DNA of 21,546 nucleotides from Chloroflexota bacterium (GTDB lineage Bacteria; Chloroflexota; Dehalococcoidia; SM23-28-2; HRBIN24): positions 1-21,546 of the forward strand of contig JAUQPQ010000019.1 in NCBI GenBank assembly GCA_030550295.1, written 5' to 3'. Every line of letters starts with the position of its first letter. Positions within the stretch are counted from its first letter, which is position 1. Of this stretch, positions 1-7,221 are shown piece by piece. The notes below the pieces were generated by a model that worked only from the letters and a program-made list of their open reading frames with translations, was not told the DNA's origin and did no database searches. The translations under genes and the position numbers were made by a program.

Positions 1-1
1 G

Positions 2-580
2 CACATCCTCGCCGCTATCGCCGACATAGGGAGGCGACAAGAGGATCTGCGCCACATCGTGGTAACCCATTGCCACCCTGATCACATGGGTAGCCTGAAG
101 GAACTCAAGGAGGCCACGGGCGCCATCACATACGCTCACGCTGACGATGCCCCCTATATCGGTGGCCTCCAGCGCCCTCCCACTCCTGCCCTGGGCAGCT
201 TAGGGGGAGCCTTGCAAAAGGCCTTAGCCTTACTGACGCCTCGCCCTTCCCCAGTGGCCGTGGACGTAGTGCTGAGCGATGGCGACACCGTTGGCCCTGC
301 AGAACTTCACGTTGTCCACACGCCAGGACACACCCCTGGACATATCTGCCTCCTCTGGGAAAGGCACGGGGGAGTCCTATTCATTGGAGATGCAGCGGTG
401 AACGTTTTAGGCTTAAGGCCTCCCCCAGCCCTGTTCACGGTGGACATGGAACAGGCCAAGGAATCCCTTAGGCGCATCGCCTCCCTTGAGTTTCAGACTG
501 CCTGCTTCGGGCACGGGGCGGTGCTCAAAGGCAGAGCTCACGCTGCCTTCCGTCACCTTGTGGAGCGTCTGGCCCGTTGA
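2..580 (+). CDS. Metallo-beta-lactamase-fold hydrolase (5' truncated by window edge)
   Basis: The frame is open from base 2, so the N-terminus lies outside the window; a GTG at 59 is internal because conserved strand residues precede it. The first metal-binding motif of the metallo-beta-lactamase fold is visible as THCHPDHMG (about bases 65-91). It is followed by HTPGHTPGH with its metal-ligand histidine, then the Asp of LFIGDAAVN, and a late His in CFGHG. These are the ligands of the glyoxalase II-like branch, whose members hydrolyse thioesters, lactones and similar bonds at a dinuclear metal site. The substrate cannot be told from sequence. The stop lies 7 bases before thiO, and the ribosome-binding site of thiO overlaps the stop, so the two are probably co-transcribed. 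A role in thiamine metabolism is not implied. Fold is sure, substrate unknown. Confidence 0.9.
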   Translation, partial: HILAAIADIGRRQEDLRHIVVTHCHPDHMGSLKELKEATGAITYAHADDAPYIGGLQRPPTPALGSLGGALQKALALLTPRPSPVAVDVVLSDGDTVGPAELHVVHTPGHTPGHICLLWERHGGVLFIGDAAVNVLGLRPPPALFTVDMEQAKESLRRIASLEFQTACFGHGAVLKGRAHAAFRHLVERLAR

Positions 581-587
581 GGTGAGT

Positions 588-1694
588 ATGCAAGGTTGCG
601 ATGTCCTCATCGTAGGGGGAGGGGCGATAGGGTGTGCCATCGCCTATTTTGTGGCCAAAGAGGGAGCTAAGACCCTCCTTTTGGAGCGAGGAGAGGTAGC
701 AGGGGAGGCCTCTGGGGCGTCGGCGGGTATGCTAGCCCCTTTGGCCGAGGCGAAGGGCCCAGGCCCCTTCCTCGAACTCGGGCTGCGGAGCCTAGAGATG
801 TTCCCCACCTTGGCCCAGGAGCTTTTTGGCCTAACAGGTATAGACATCGGTTACTCCCAGGCAGGGATCCTAAGGGTAGCCTTCACCCCCCACGAGCAGG
901 CAGAGCTGCGATCGAAACAGCGCTGGCAACGCGCCCTGGGCGTAGAGCTGCTGGACGGTGAGGGCGTCCGCCTTTTGGAGCCCCGGTTATCGCCTCATGT
1001 TTCCTTGGCCACCTTCTCACCCAGGGAGGGACAGGTAGAAGCTGGGAGGTTTACCCAGGCCCTCGCCCAGGCTGCCCAACGTCTTGGCACCCAGCTCCAT
1101 CTAGGCACAGAAGCGTTGGGGCTTGTGCACCAGAAGAAAAGGGTGGTAGGTGTCAGAACACGCCAAGGGACGCTATGGGCCGACCACATCGTCTTGGCTA
1201 TGGGGGCCTGGACAGGGAGGTTCTTGCGCAGGCTGGACTTACCTGTTGCCACTCCCCCTGTAAGGGGGCAGATGCTGGCCTATCGAGGTCACTGGGTACG
1301 GCATATCGTATGGGGAGGGGGAGGCTATCTAGTACCCAAAGGCTCAGGCTTTACCTTCGTTGGGGCCACTGTGGAGAGGGTGGGCTTCCGGCCCCATACC
1401 ACCAAGAGGGGCATACGCTTTCTTCGCCAAGTGGCTGCACGGCTAATTCCAGCCCTAAGAGGCGCGGAAACGGCATCGTCATGGGCTGGGCTGCGCCCAG
1501 GCTCCCCCGATGACCTACCCATAATGGGGAGAGCACCAGGTTGGGAGAGGCTATGGGTAGCATGCGGCCACTTTCGCAACGGTATCTTGTTGGCGCCAAT
1601 AACGGGGGCAACATTGGCCCGTGCCATCCTCAAAGACGAGGAGGTGGGGCTTCTGGCGCCCTTCAGCCCTGGGCGCTTCAGTTCCTCCCCCTGA
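588..1694 (+). CDS. thiO: Glycine oxidase ThiO (FAD-dependent), thiamine thiazole branch
   Basis: A 368-residue FAD-dependent amine oxidase of the DAO family. ThiO oxidises glycine to dehydroglycine (iminoacetate), which ThiG condenses with deoxyxylulose phosphate and ThiS-thiocarboxylate. An N-terminal Rossmann dinucleotide motif VGGGAIG lies near residues 9-15, followed by the ribose-binding acid in LLLERGEVA. The C-terminal family signature GHFRNGILLAP, preceded by GLRPGSPDDLPIMG, is diagnostic for ThiO. The frame is open further upstream, but ATG 588 is chosen because GAGGTGAG sits just before it and the dinucleotide fold begins there. It follows the MBL gene by 7 bases. Its last 17 bases overlap the end of the convergent thiE. 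ThiO use, rather than the radical-SAM enzyme ThiH, fits an aerobic or facultatively aerobic lifestyle. Confidence 0.93.
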   Translation: MQGCDVLIVGGGAIGCAIAYFVAKEGAKTLLLERGEVAGEASGASAGMLAPLAEAKGPGPFLELGLRSLEMFPTLAQELFGLTGIDIGYSQAGILRVAFTPHEQAELRSKQRWQRALGVELLDGEGVRLLEPRLSPHVSLATFSPREGQVEAGRFTQALAQAAQRLGTQLHLGTEALGLVHQKKRVVGVRTRQGTLWADHIVLAMGAWTGRFLRRLDLPVATPPVRGQMLAYRGHWVRHIVWGGGGYLVPKGSGFTFVGATVERVGFRPHTTKRGIRFLRQVAARLIPALRGAETASSWAGLRPGSPDDLPIMGRAPGWERLWVACGHFRNGILLAPITGATLARAILKDEEVGLLAPFSPGRFSSSP

Positions 1695-2319
1695 AAAAGG
1701 ATGCTAGTTTGCGTACTGCTTCCTCGGGGTTGACAGCCCCAGCTACTGCTCCGATGACGGCCACCATATCGGCCCCAGCCGCTATAACTTGGCCGATGTT
1801 TTCGGTGTTTATACCCCCTATGGCGCAAACGGGTATGCTTACAGCATCCTTTACGCTCCGTAGAGTCTCTAAGGTGGCCGGACGCGTATCCCTCTTGGAG
1901 ACGGTAGGGAATAACCTTCCCACCGACACATAATCGGCCCCTGCTTCCTGGGCGTGGAGGGCCTCCTCCACATTGTTGGTGGAACAGCCTATGACGAAGC
2001 CTGGAGGTGCCAAACGGCGAACTACAGCTACAGGCAGATCTTTCTGACCTAGATGTACACCATGGGCACCACAGGCCAACGCCAGATCTAGGTGATCGTT
2101 GACGATGAATAGGACATCAGCACTAGCGCATATGTTGGCTAACGCCTCGGCTATTGGTAGTTGTAGCCCTTTTTCACGTACCTTGTCCCGCCACTGGATG
2201 AGGCGTGCCCCACCCCGAATGGCAGCCTGGGCAAGCTCCAGCTCCCTTCCTCCCCCAGCCACCCCGTAGTCGATGATGACGTAGAGGCCTCTCAGCTTAG
2301 GACCCAAAACCGTAGACAT
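1678..2319 (-). CDS. thiE: Thiamine-phosphate synthase ThiE
   Basis: A 213-residue TIM-barrel protein. ThiE joins HMP pyrophosphate to the carboxythiazole phosphate to make thiamine phosphate. Hallmarks are the pyrophosphate-binding IQWRDK (about 41-46; usually QLRDK), VNDHLDLALACGAHGVHLGQ (about 73-92), GCST (111-114) and the C-terminal phosphate loop CAIGGI. These separate it from the TenI paralogue at 3738-4382. The frame runs 66 codons further upstream through the antisense of the hydrolase gene; ATG 2319 is chosen because normal family length begins there. No strong Shine-Dalgarno is visible, so this start is less sure than the identity. It is divergent from the hydrolase gene (40-base gap) and overlaps the end of thiO tail-to-tail. 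No TPP aptamer is seen upstream. Confidence 0.93.
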   Translation of the reverse strand: MSTVLGPKLRGLYVIIDYGVAGGGRELELAQAAIRGGARLIQWRDKVREKGLQLPIAEALANICASADVLFIVNDHLDLALACGAHGVHLGQKDLPVAVVRRLAPPGFVIGCSTNNVEEALHAQEAGADYVSVGRLFPTVSKRDTRPATLETLRSVKDAVSIPVCAIGGINTENIGQVIAAGADMVAVIGAVAGAVNPEEAVRKLASFFRGRN

Positions 2320-2359
2320 TCTTGAGGCTAAAATAACAGGGAGAACGAAGCAGTGGAAG

Positions 2360-3499
2360 ATGAGCAGGCGATGCTCGTGGATGGCACTGGCGATACCCGC
2401 CGCCTTTTTCGCTACGGTGGTGACGCTATGGGCATGGGGGCCATCCCGCTTGGCCGTCCAGTCTTTGCTCCTGTACGGACAGCTTCTGGCGCCTCTCCCA
2501 GGCTTCGCCGCTGACATCCTCGGCCCTGAACCTCAGGTGGAGACAGTGCTGGTGCCCTTGGCTAATGGAGGGCAGGTGGAGGCAGATATCTATCACCCTC
2601 CAGCGGAGGGCGAGAGGAGGGGGGCACTACTTGTAGTCATAGGGGCAGCGCCAGAAGCCCGTAAGCATCCACAGGCGGTGAGACTGGCCAAGGCCGTGGC
2701 CCGCATGGGCTACGTAGTGATGATCCTTATGCCTCCCCACCTTAACGGAGATGTCCTACACCCAGGCGATAAAGAAGCGGTGGTTGCTTCCTTCCTCTAC
2801 CTTTCGTCTCTGCCTTATGTAGAACCCCAACAGGTGGGGATAGTGGGCTTCTCCATTGGCCAGGGGATCGCCTTCGCAGCGGCAACCGACCCACGCATTC
2901 GCAACCAGGTGCACAGTCTGGTATCCTTCGGTGGGTACTACGAGGTGCGAGAGCTGATTGCATCGGTGACCACTGGCACCTTTTGGGAAGAGGGAAAGCT
3001 TGAGCCATGGAAGGTAGCGCCTAGGGCGCAGCAGGTCTTGCGCAGGAGCCTTCTCTACTATGTTCCCGATGCTGGGGAGAGGGAGGAGCTAGCTATAGCT
3101 TTAGAGACAGGGAGGCCCCCTCCCGTCGATATGTCTTCCACTGGCCGCCTCGTCTACCGGGTCCTGGCCTCGAAAGACTTTTGGGAAGTACGCTCGCTAC
3201 TGGACGAAGTGCCGTCGTACCTGGCAGCCGTCCTGGATTCCCTCTCACCCAGACTGTACCTCGGCCAAATAAGAGCACCGGTCTTCATCGCTGCTGATCG
3301 ACAGGACCCATTTATACCCTACACCCAGTCGCGCACCCTCCGAAAACATCTGGGCGGTTTAGGGCATCGGACCACCTACGCCGAGATATCCATCTTTAGA
3401 CACGTTACGCCCGCCCTCCAAGTCAACCCTGTAAGCCTGTTGAGGGACGTGATGCGGCTCTGGGCCCATACTTATGGCTTCTTCGAAAATCTGCGCTGA
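2360..3499 (+). CDS. Membrane-anchored alpha/beta hydrolase
   Basis: A 379-residue protein with a hydrophobic N-terminus at residues 8-26 and a second apolar stretch to about 48, giving a signal anchor or uncleaved membrane segment; the catalytic domain would then lie outside the cytoplasm. The alpha/beta-hydrolase nucleophile elbow is GFSIG (Ser165). A plausible catalytic acid is Asp316 in AADRQDPFIP and the histidine is His348 in FRHVTPA. The order and spacing match dienelactone-hydrolase/prolyl-oligopeptidase-like esterases. The substrate is unknown. It sits between thiE (divergent) and thiS (convergent), but nothing in the sequence links it to thiamine. ATG 2360 is taken as start; an in-frame ATG at 2381 would remove only seven residues before the hydrophobic segment. 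Confidence 0.82.
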   Translation: MSRRCSWMALAIPAAFFATVVTLWAWGPSRLAVQSLLLYGQLLAPLPGFAADILGPEPQVETVLVPLANGGQVEADIYHPPAEGERRGALLVVIGAAPEARKHPQAVRLAKAVARMGYVVMILMPPHLNGDVLHPGDKEAVVASFLYLSSLPYVEPQQVGIVGFSIGQGIAFAAATDPRIRNQVHSLVSFGGYYEVRELIASVTTGTFWEEGKLEPWKVAPRAQQVLRRSLLYYVPDAGEREELAIALETGRPPPVDMSSTGRLVYRVLASKDFWEVRSLLDEVPSYLAAVLDSLSPRLYLGQIRAPVFIAADRQDPFIPYTQSRTLRKHLGGLGHRTTYAEISIFRHVTPALQVNPVSLLRDVMRLWAHTYGFFENLR

Positions 3500-3534
3500 G
3501 AGGGGGATCTCTAAAATTTTTGGCCACCCGCCCG

Positions 3535-3741
3535 CTAAAAGGCACCGCCTCCCACCATACGTACCACTTCAAGGACGTCGCCCTCCTGGATGAGCACCTC
3601 ATCCCACAGATAACGCGGAACCACATCGCCGTTTCTCGCCACAGCTACATGTCGTTGCGGGACTGGAAGAGTAGCCACAAATTGGGATATGGGCATAGGT
3701 CCTTCTAGCTCCCTTTCCTGACCGTTGACGATCACCTTCAT
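3535..3741 (-). CDS. thiS: Sulfur carrier protein ThiS with GGG-Ala-Phe C-terminus
   Basis: A 68-residue ubiquitin-like sulfur carrier. ThiS is adenylated and thiocarboxylated at a C-terminal glycine, then donates sulfur to ThiG for the thiazole ring. The N-terminal MKVIVNGQERELEG and the LIQEGDVLEVVRMVGGG end are typical. The ATG at 3741 overlaps the tenI stop as ATGA, which fixes the start against a longer in-frame option. The odd point is the end: codons GGA GGC GGT GCC TTT TAG leave Ala-Phe after the glycines, whereas active ThiS normally ends in a free Gly-Gly. Other sulfur carriers with residues after the diglycine (for example QbsE and PdtH, which end Gly-Gly-Cys-Phe) need a JAMM-type protease to expose it. 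It is the last gene of the operon. No thiF is seen here. Confidence 0.92.
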   Translation of the reverse strand: MKVIVNGQERELEGPMPISQFVATLPVPQRHVAVARNGDVVPRYLWDEVLIQEGDVLEVVRMVGGGAF

Positions 3742-4382
3742 CCCCGTTGCACCTCCGCCCATGCCTCGTCTAGAGCGCCGCGTAAACGGGAGGCCGCCAG
3801 AGCTGGGTCTTCTGCACCCAGTATAGCCCTAATAACGGCTACGCCTGCCGCCCCTGCCTGTATTACCTCTTTTACTTTGTCCACGGTGATGCCCCCGATG
3901 GCGATTACAGGTATGGTGAGGGACGTGGCCACCTGGGCCAGCACCTCAGTCCCTAGGGGCGAGAGCTGGGGATGGGAAGGGGTGGGATAGATGGAGCCAA
4001 GGACGACATAGTCGGCTCCCTCGTCCTGGGCCCGTACTGCCTCCTCCCATGAGTGGACTGAGCGGCCAATGAGGGCTTCTTGGCCCAAGAGATGACGCGC
4101 CTCTGCCACAGGGAGCCCCAACTCAGGAAGTTGTACGGCCCTTATCCCTGCTGCCAGGGCAACGTCCACCCGGTCGTTCATGATCAGCAACACGTGGGGA
4201 GGTAAAACGCGTCGCAATGCCCGGGCCATGTCTAATAAGATTTTTGCAGGCAAGTCTTTCTCCCTAACCTGCACAGCGTTGACGCCAGCACCAGCGGCTT
4301 GGGCGACAGCCGTTACCAGATCAGACGCCAGAGAGCGGTCGGTGACTAACATGAGGCAGGGAGGGGAAAGGGAAGGCCTCAC
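3738..4382 (-). CDS. tenI: Thiazole tautomerase TenI (ThiE paralogue)
   Basis: A 214-residue TIM-barrel protein of the ThiE/TenI superfamily. TenI aromatises the ThiG product to the carboxythiazole phosphate that ThiE uses. It reads as TenI rather than a second ThiE because the ThiE string GVHLGQ is replaced by AVQLPE (82-87) and the ThiE GCST loop by IGRSVHSWEEAV (105-116). His110 there corresponds to the catalytic histidine of the SVHS segment in Bacillus TenI. The phosphate loop AIGGIT is kept. The GTG start at 4382 overlaps the thiG stop by 4 bases (GTGA), and its own stop overlaps thiS, so translational coupling is likely. Automatic pipelines would probably call it thiE; the presence of a clear ThiE at 1678-2319 supports the TenI reading. 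Confidence 0.85.
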   Translation of the reverse strand: MRPSLSPPCLMLVTDRSLASDLVTAVAQAAGAGVNAVQVREKDLPAKILLDMARALRRVLPPHVLLIMNDRVDVALAAGIRAVQLPELGLPVAEARHLLGQEALIGRSVHSWEEAVRAQDEGADYVVLGSIYPTPSHPQLSPLGTEVLAQVATSLTIPVIAIGGITVDKVKEVIQAGAAGVAVIRAILGAEDPALAASRLRGALDEAWAEVQRG

Positions 4383-5161
4383 CGGGAAGGCCTTGGGACT
4401 CCCTCAACCGGACTAGACGGCTCGGCCAGAGGCTTCTTGGGAATGCGCCCAGCCAGATACGCCTTCCGTCCCGCCTCCACACCCAAACGAAAGGCTTGGG
4501 CCATAAGGACAGGGTCCTTCGCCTGAGCGATCGCCGTGTTCACCAGCACGGCATCGGCGCCGATCTCCAAAGCTAAGGAGGCATCGCTAGGAGCCCCTAG
4601 GCCGGCATCCACTATTACCGGCACCTTAGCGTTTTCGACGATGATCTGGATCTCTTCTAAGGTAAAAATGCCTCTGCCAGAGCCGATGGGGGAACCAAGG
4701 GGCATGACGGTGGCACAACCTATCTCTTCCAGCTGCTTGGCCAGGACAGGATCGGCGTGGATGTAAGGCAGTACTACAAAGCCCTCCGCCACTAGCTTCT
4801 CGGCCGCCCTCAAAGTCCCCACTGGGTCGGGCAAGAGATAGCGAGGGTCAGGCACCACTTCTAGCTTAATCCAGTTCGTGCCCGTCAGCTCTCTGGCCAG
4901 CCTAGAAGTAAAGATGGCCTCCTCAGCCGTGCGGCAGCCGGCGGTGTTGGGCAACACCTGGTAGCGGCTCCAATCTATGTAGTCCATGAGGTTGGGCTCG
5001 CCGGGGCGGTCTAAAGGCAGACGACGTATGGCTACCGTTACCATCTCCGCCCCAGAGGCCTCGATAGCCCCTACCATCTCTTCCATGCTCCGGAAACGTC
5101 CCGTCCCTACGATTAGGCGCGAGCGGAAACGTTTGCCTGCGATCTCCAGATAATCTTCCAT
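4379..5161 (-). CDS. thiG: Thiazole synthase ThiG
   Basis: A 260-residue TIM-barrel enzyme that builds the thiazole phosphate from deoxyxylulose 5-phosphate, dehydroglycine and ThiS-thiocarboxylate. Family signatures are IVGTGRF near residue 17, PNTAGCRTAEEA (71-82), the Schiff-base lysine in WIKLEV (Lys99), VMPLGSPIGSGRG and VDAGLGAPSDA. The ATG at 5161 is preceded by GGTGAGGAG. It lies 15 bases after thiC and overlaps tenI by 4 bases. Partners encoded nearby are ThiS (downstream), ThiO (glycine supply) and TenI. The C-terminus has a proline-rich tail of about 15 residues, which is common and probably disordered. Confidence 0.97.
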   Translation of the reverse strand: MEDYLEIAGKRFRSRLIVGTGRFRSMEEMVGAIEASGAEMVTVAIRRLPLDRPGEPNLMDYIDWSRYQVLPNTAGCRTAEEAIFTSRLARELTGTNWIKLEVVPDPRYLLPDPVGTLRAAEKLVAEGFVVLPYIHADPVLAKQLEEIGCATVMPLGSPIGSGRGIFTLEEIQIIVENAKVPVIVDAGLGAPSDASLALEIGADAVLVNTAIAQAKDPVLMAQAFRLGVEAGRKAYLAGRIPKKPLAEPSSPVEGVPRPSR

Positions 5162-5176
5162 CTCCTCACCGACCCA

Positions 5177-6952
5177 TTATTCTTCTAGGTAGATACGTCC
5201 CCCGGCCCGTCGGAACTCTTCTGCCTTTTCTCGCAGGCCTGCTTCTAAAGCCTCATCCAAGGGAAGGCCCTTGGCAGCGGCGTAATCGCGGAGCTCTTGG
5301 GTGATCTTCATGGCACAGAACTTGGGCCCGCACATTGAGCAGAAGTGGGCGAGCTTGGCCCCCGGCGCCGGAAGGGTCTCGTCGTGGTAAGATCGTGCCG
5401 TATCTGGATCTAAAGAGAGGTTGAACTGGTCCTCCCACCGGAACTCGAAGCGGGCCTTTGAGAGGGCGTCGTCCCAGCGTTGGGCCATAGGGTGTCCTTT
5501 GGCCAGGTCGGCGGCATGGGCAGCGATGCGGTAGGATATCACTCCTTGCTTTACATCCTCCTTGTTAGGAAGGCCAAGGTGCTCCTTGGGCGTTACGTAG
5601 CAGAGCATGGCCGTGCCATACATGGCGATCATGGCTGCCCCTATGGCCGATGTGATGTGGTCGTAACCTGGCGCAATGTCGGTGACAATGGGGCCCAGGG
5701 TGTAGAAGGGCGCTTCATGGCACCACTCCATCTGCAGCTCGACGTTCTCCCTGATCTTGTGCATGGGGACATGGCCTGGCCCTTCTATCATCACTTGGAC
5801 GTCGTGCTCCCAGGCGATCTTGGTGAGCTCACCCAAAGTGCGCAGCTCGGCAAGCTGCGCCTCATCGTTGGCATCGGCGATGGAGCCAGGCCGCAGGCCG
5901 TCCCCAAGGGAGAGGGAGACGTCGTAGGCCCGGGCGATCTCGCATATCTCCCGGAAGTGGGTGTAAAGGAAGTTCTCCTCGTGGTGGGCCAGACACCAGG
6001 CGGCCATAATGGAACCGCCACGGGAAACTATCCCAGTAACCCTACGAACTGTCAGGGGTATGTAGCGCAAAAGGACGCCGGCGTGGATAGTCCAGTAGTC
6101 CACCCCCTGCTCCGCCTGTTCGATGAGTACGTCACGGAACACTTCCCACGTTAACTCTTCGGGCCGGCCTCCCACCCTTTCCAGGGCCTGATAGATGGGG
6201 ACCGTGCCCACCGGGACCGGCGAATTCCGGATGATCCACTCCCTGGTGGTATGAATGTACTTGCCCGTGGAAAGGTCCATAACGGTGTCGGCGCCCCAGT
6301 GAATAGCCCAGACCATCTTTTCCACCTCTTCGGCAACTGAAGAGGTGACGGCCGAGTTGCCGATGTTGGCATTGACCTTGACAAGGAAATTACGGCCTAT
6401 GATCATGGGCTCTAGCTCAGGGTGGTTGATGTTGGCCGGTATGATGGCCCGACCCCGGGCAACCTCTTGGCGTACAAACTCAGGGTCTACCCCTTCCCTT
6501 ATGGCGACGAATTCCATCTCCGGGGTGACGATACCCCGGCGGGCATAGTGCATCTGGGTCACCGCCCCTCCAGGCTTAGCCCTAAGAGGTCGCCGACGCT
6601 GGGGTAGGGCGAATTGCCTCTTTTCCCCTGGCCGAAGGCCGTCGTCCCTGGGATCCAAGGGCCGGCCTTGGTATTCCTCTGCGTCTCCCCGCTCCAAAAT
6701 CCAGGGGCGCCTTATGGGAGGAAGCCCCTTGGACAAATCTATTTGGACGCTAGGGTCCGAATACGGGCCACTGGTGTCATAGAGGCGGAAGGGAGGGTTC
6801 TCTTCCCAACCATCGCGCCCTCTGGTGGGAGATAGATCAACCTCTCTGAAGGGCACACGTATATCGGGCCTAGAGCCCTGGACGTAGATCTTACGGCTAT
6901 TGGGGAACAAAGAGGGTACGGGGACTCGCACCGTCTCTAAGACTTGTGTCAA
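5177..6952 (-). CDS. thiC: Phosphomethylpyrimidine synthase ThiC (radical SAM)
   Basis: A 591-residue enzyme that rearranges aminoimidazole ribotide to HMP phosphate using S-adenosylmethionine and a 4Fe-4S cluster. The ThiC-specific C-terminal cluster motif is CSMCGPKFC (Cys 538, 541, 546). Other family blocks include NANIGNSAVTSS, ADTVMDLSTG, GDGLRPGSIADANDEAQ and EGPGHVPMHKI. The long N-terminal domain with YDTSGPYSDP is present, as in bacterial and plant ThiC. The start is TTG 6952 because GGAGG (6965-6961) lies 8 bases upstream; a GTG at 6961 would sit inside that site and add only three residues. Translation is probably controlled by the TPP riboswitch just upstream. thiG follows after 15 bases. 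Confidence 0.97.
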   Translation of the reverse strand: MTQVLETVRVPVPSLFPNSRKIYVQGSRPDIRVPFREVDLSPTRGRDGWEENPPFRLYDTSGPYSDPSVQIDLSKGLPPIRRPWILERGDAEEYQGRPLDPRDDGLRPGEKRQFALPQRRRPLRAKPGGAVTQMHYARRGIVTPEMEFVAIREGVDPEFVRQEVARGRAIIPANINHPELEPMIIGRNFLVKVNANIGNSAVTSSVAEEVEKMVWAIHWGADTVMDLSTGKYIHTTREWIIRNSPVPVGTVPIYQALERVGGRPEELTWEVFRDVLIEQAEQGVDYWTIHAGVLLRYIPLTVRRVTGIVSRGGSIMAAWCLAHHEENFLYTHFREICEIARAYDVSLSLGDGLRPGSIADANDEAQLAELRTLGELTKIAWEHDVQVMIEGPGHVPMHKIRENVELQMEWCHEAPFYTLGPIVTDIAPGYDHITSAIGAAMIAMYGTAMLCYVTPKEHLGLPNKEDVKQGVISYRIAAHAADLAKGHPMAQRWDDALSKARFEFRWEDQFNLSLDPDTARSYHDETLPAPGAKLAHFCSMCGPKFCAMKITQELRDYAAAKGLPLDEALEAGLREKAEEFRRAGGRIYLEE

Positions 6953-6960
6953 CTGATTCA

Positions 6961-6998
6961 CCTCCCAAGCCTCGCCCTGGCCGGCGACAGGCTTGGGG
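6961..6998 (-). promoter_or_regulatory. Shine-Dalgarno sequestering hairpin of the thiC leader
   Basis: Reading leftward, CCCAAGCCT (6997-6989) pairs perfectly with AGGCTTGGG (6972-6964). Inside, CGCC and GGCG add four more pairs around a GGCCAG loop. The 3' arm runs directly into the AGG of the thiC ribosome-binding site (GGGAGGTGA, 6966-6958), so folding would hide it. No U-run follows the stem, so this looks like a translational switch and not a terminator. The 5' arm is also complementary to an identical GGCTTGGG in the aptamer at 7140-7133, giving a possible alternative pairing. Confidence 0.7.
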
Positions 6999-7038
6999 AA
7001 GAGGGTACAAGAAGGCCCTTTGGAAGCCCTGCCGTGCC

Positions 7039-7140
7039 CTTCCCTCCGCTGGCGTTACCCAGATCAGGTTCCGACGGTCGCCCCGATGCGGTCGGGGCCT
7101 CTCAGCCTGGCCGGCCCGGGACAAACCGGGCACCCAAGCC
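7039..7140 (-). ncRNA. TPP riboswitch (THI-box aptamer) upstream of thiC
   Basis: All conserved THI-box blocks appear in order on the minus strand: GGGTGCC (7136-7130), GGCTGAGAGG with CTGAGA at 7105-7100, a 6-bp variable hairpin (CCCCGA/TCGGGG, about 7097-7081), GGAACCTGATCTGGGTAAC (7072-7054) and CCAGCGGAGGGAAG (7052-7039). The aptamer binds thiamine pyrophosphate and normally turns the downstream genes off. It lies between thiD and thiC, so it can control thiC-thiG-tenI-thiS but not thiD. The exact P1 boundaries are uncertain. Confidence 0.97.
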
Positions 7141-7177
7141 CCCGTTCGGGCCTGTCTACCGGCAGGCGCCAGCTCCC

Positions 7178-7206
7178 AGTGTAAGGGTGTCAAGCAAGGG
7201 TGTCAA
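7178..7206 (-). promoter_or_regulatory. Predicted sigma70-type promoter for thiC operon
   Basis: On the minus strand a perfect -35 TTGACA (7206-7201) is followed after 17 bases by TACACT (7183-7178). Transcription would start near 7171, about 30 bases before the aptamer. A second TTGACA (7193-7188) lies within a 13-base direct repeat of the same sequence, too close to the -10 to act as -35. The promoter means thiC need not depend on read-through from thiD. Confidence 0.7.
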
Positions 7207-7221
7207 CTTGGCCTCTTGCCT

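Noticed and set aside
486..587. N-terminal extension of ThiO upstream of ATG 588
   Set aside because: It lies inside the MBL gene, lacks a ribosome-binding site and precedes the natural start of the dinucleotide fold.
1325..1828. A 167-codon minus-strand frame inside thiO
   Set aside because: Shadow of ThiO coding sequence, with Ser/Arg-rich composition typical of GC-rich antisense frames.
2320..2517. 66-codon N-terminal extension of ThiE
   Set aside because: It is antisense to the hydrolase N-terminus and exceeds the usual family length.
3499..3521. AGAG-GGGGAT-CTCT followed by AAAATTTTT as an intrinsic terminator of the hydrolase gene
   Set aside because: The stem is only four pairs and the U-run is preceded by A's that could pair with it; too weak to call.
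5480..6154. A 224-codon open frame on the plus strand inside thiC
   Set aside because: It is antisense to the highly conserved ThiC core, has low-complexity composition and no family resemblance.
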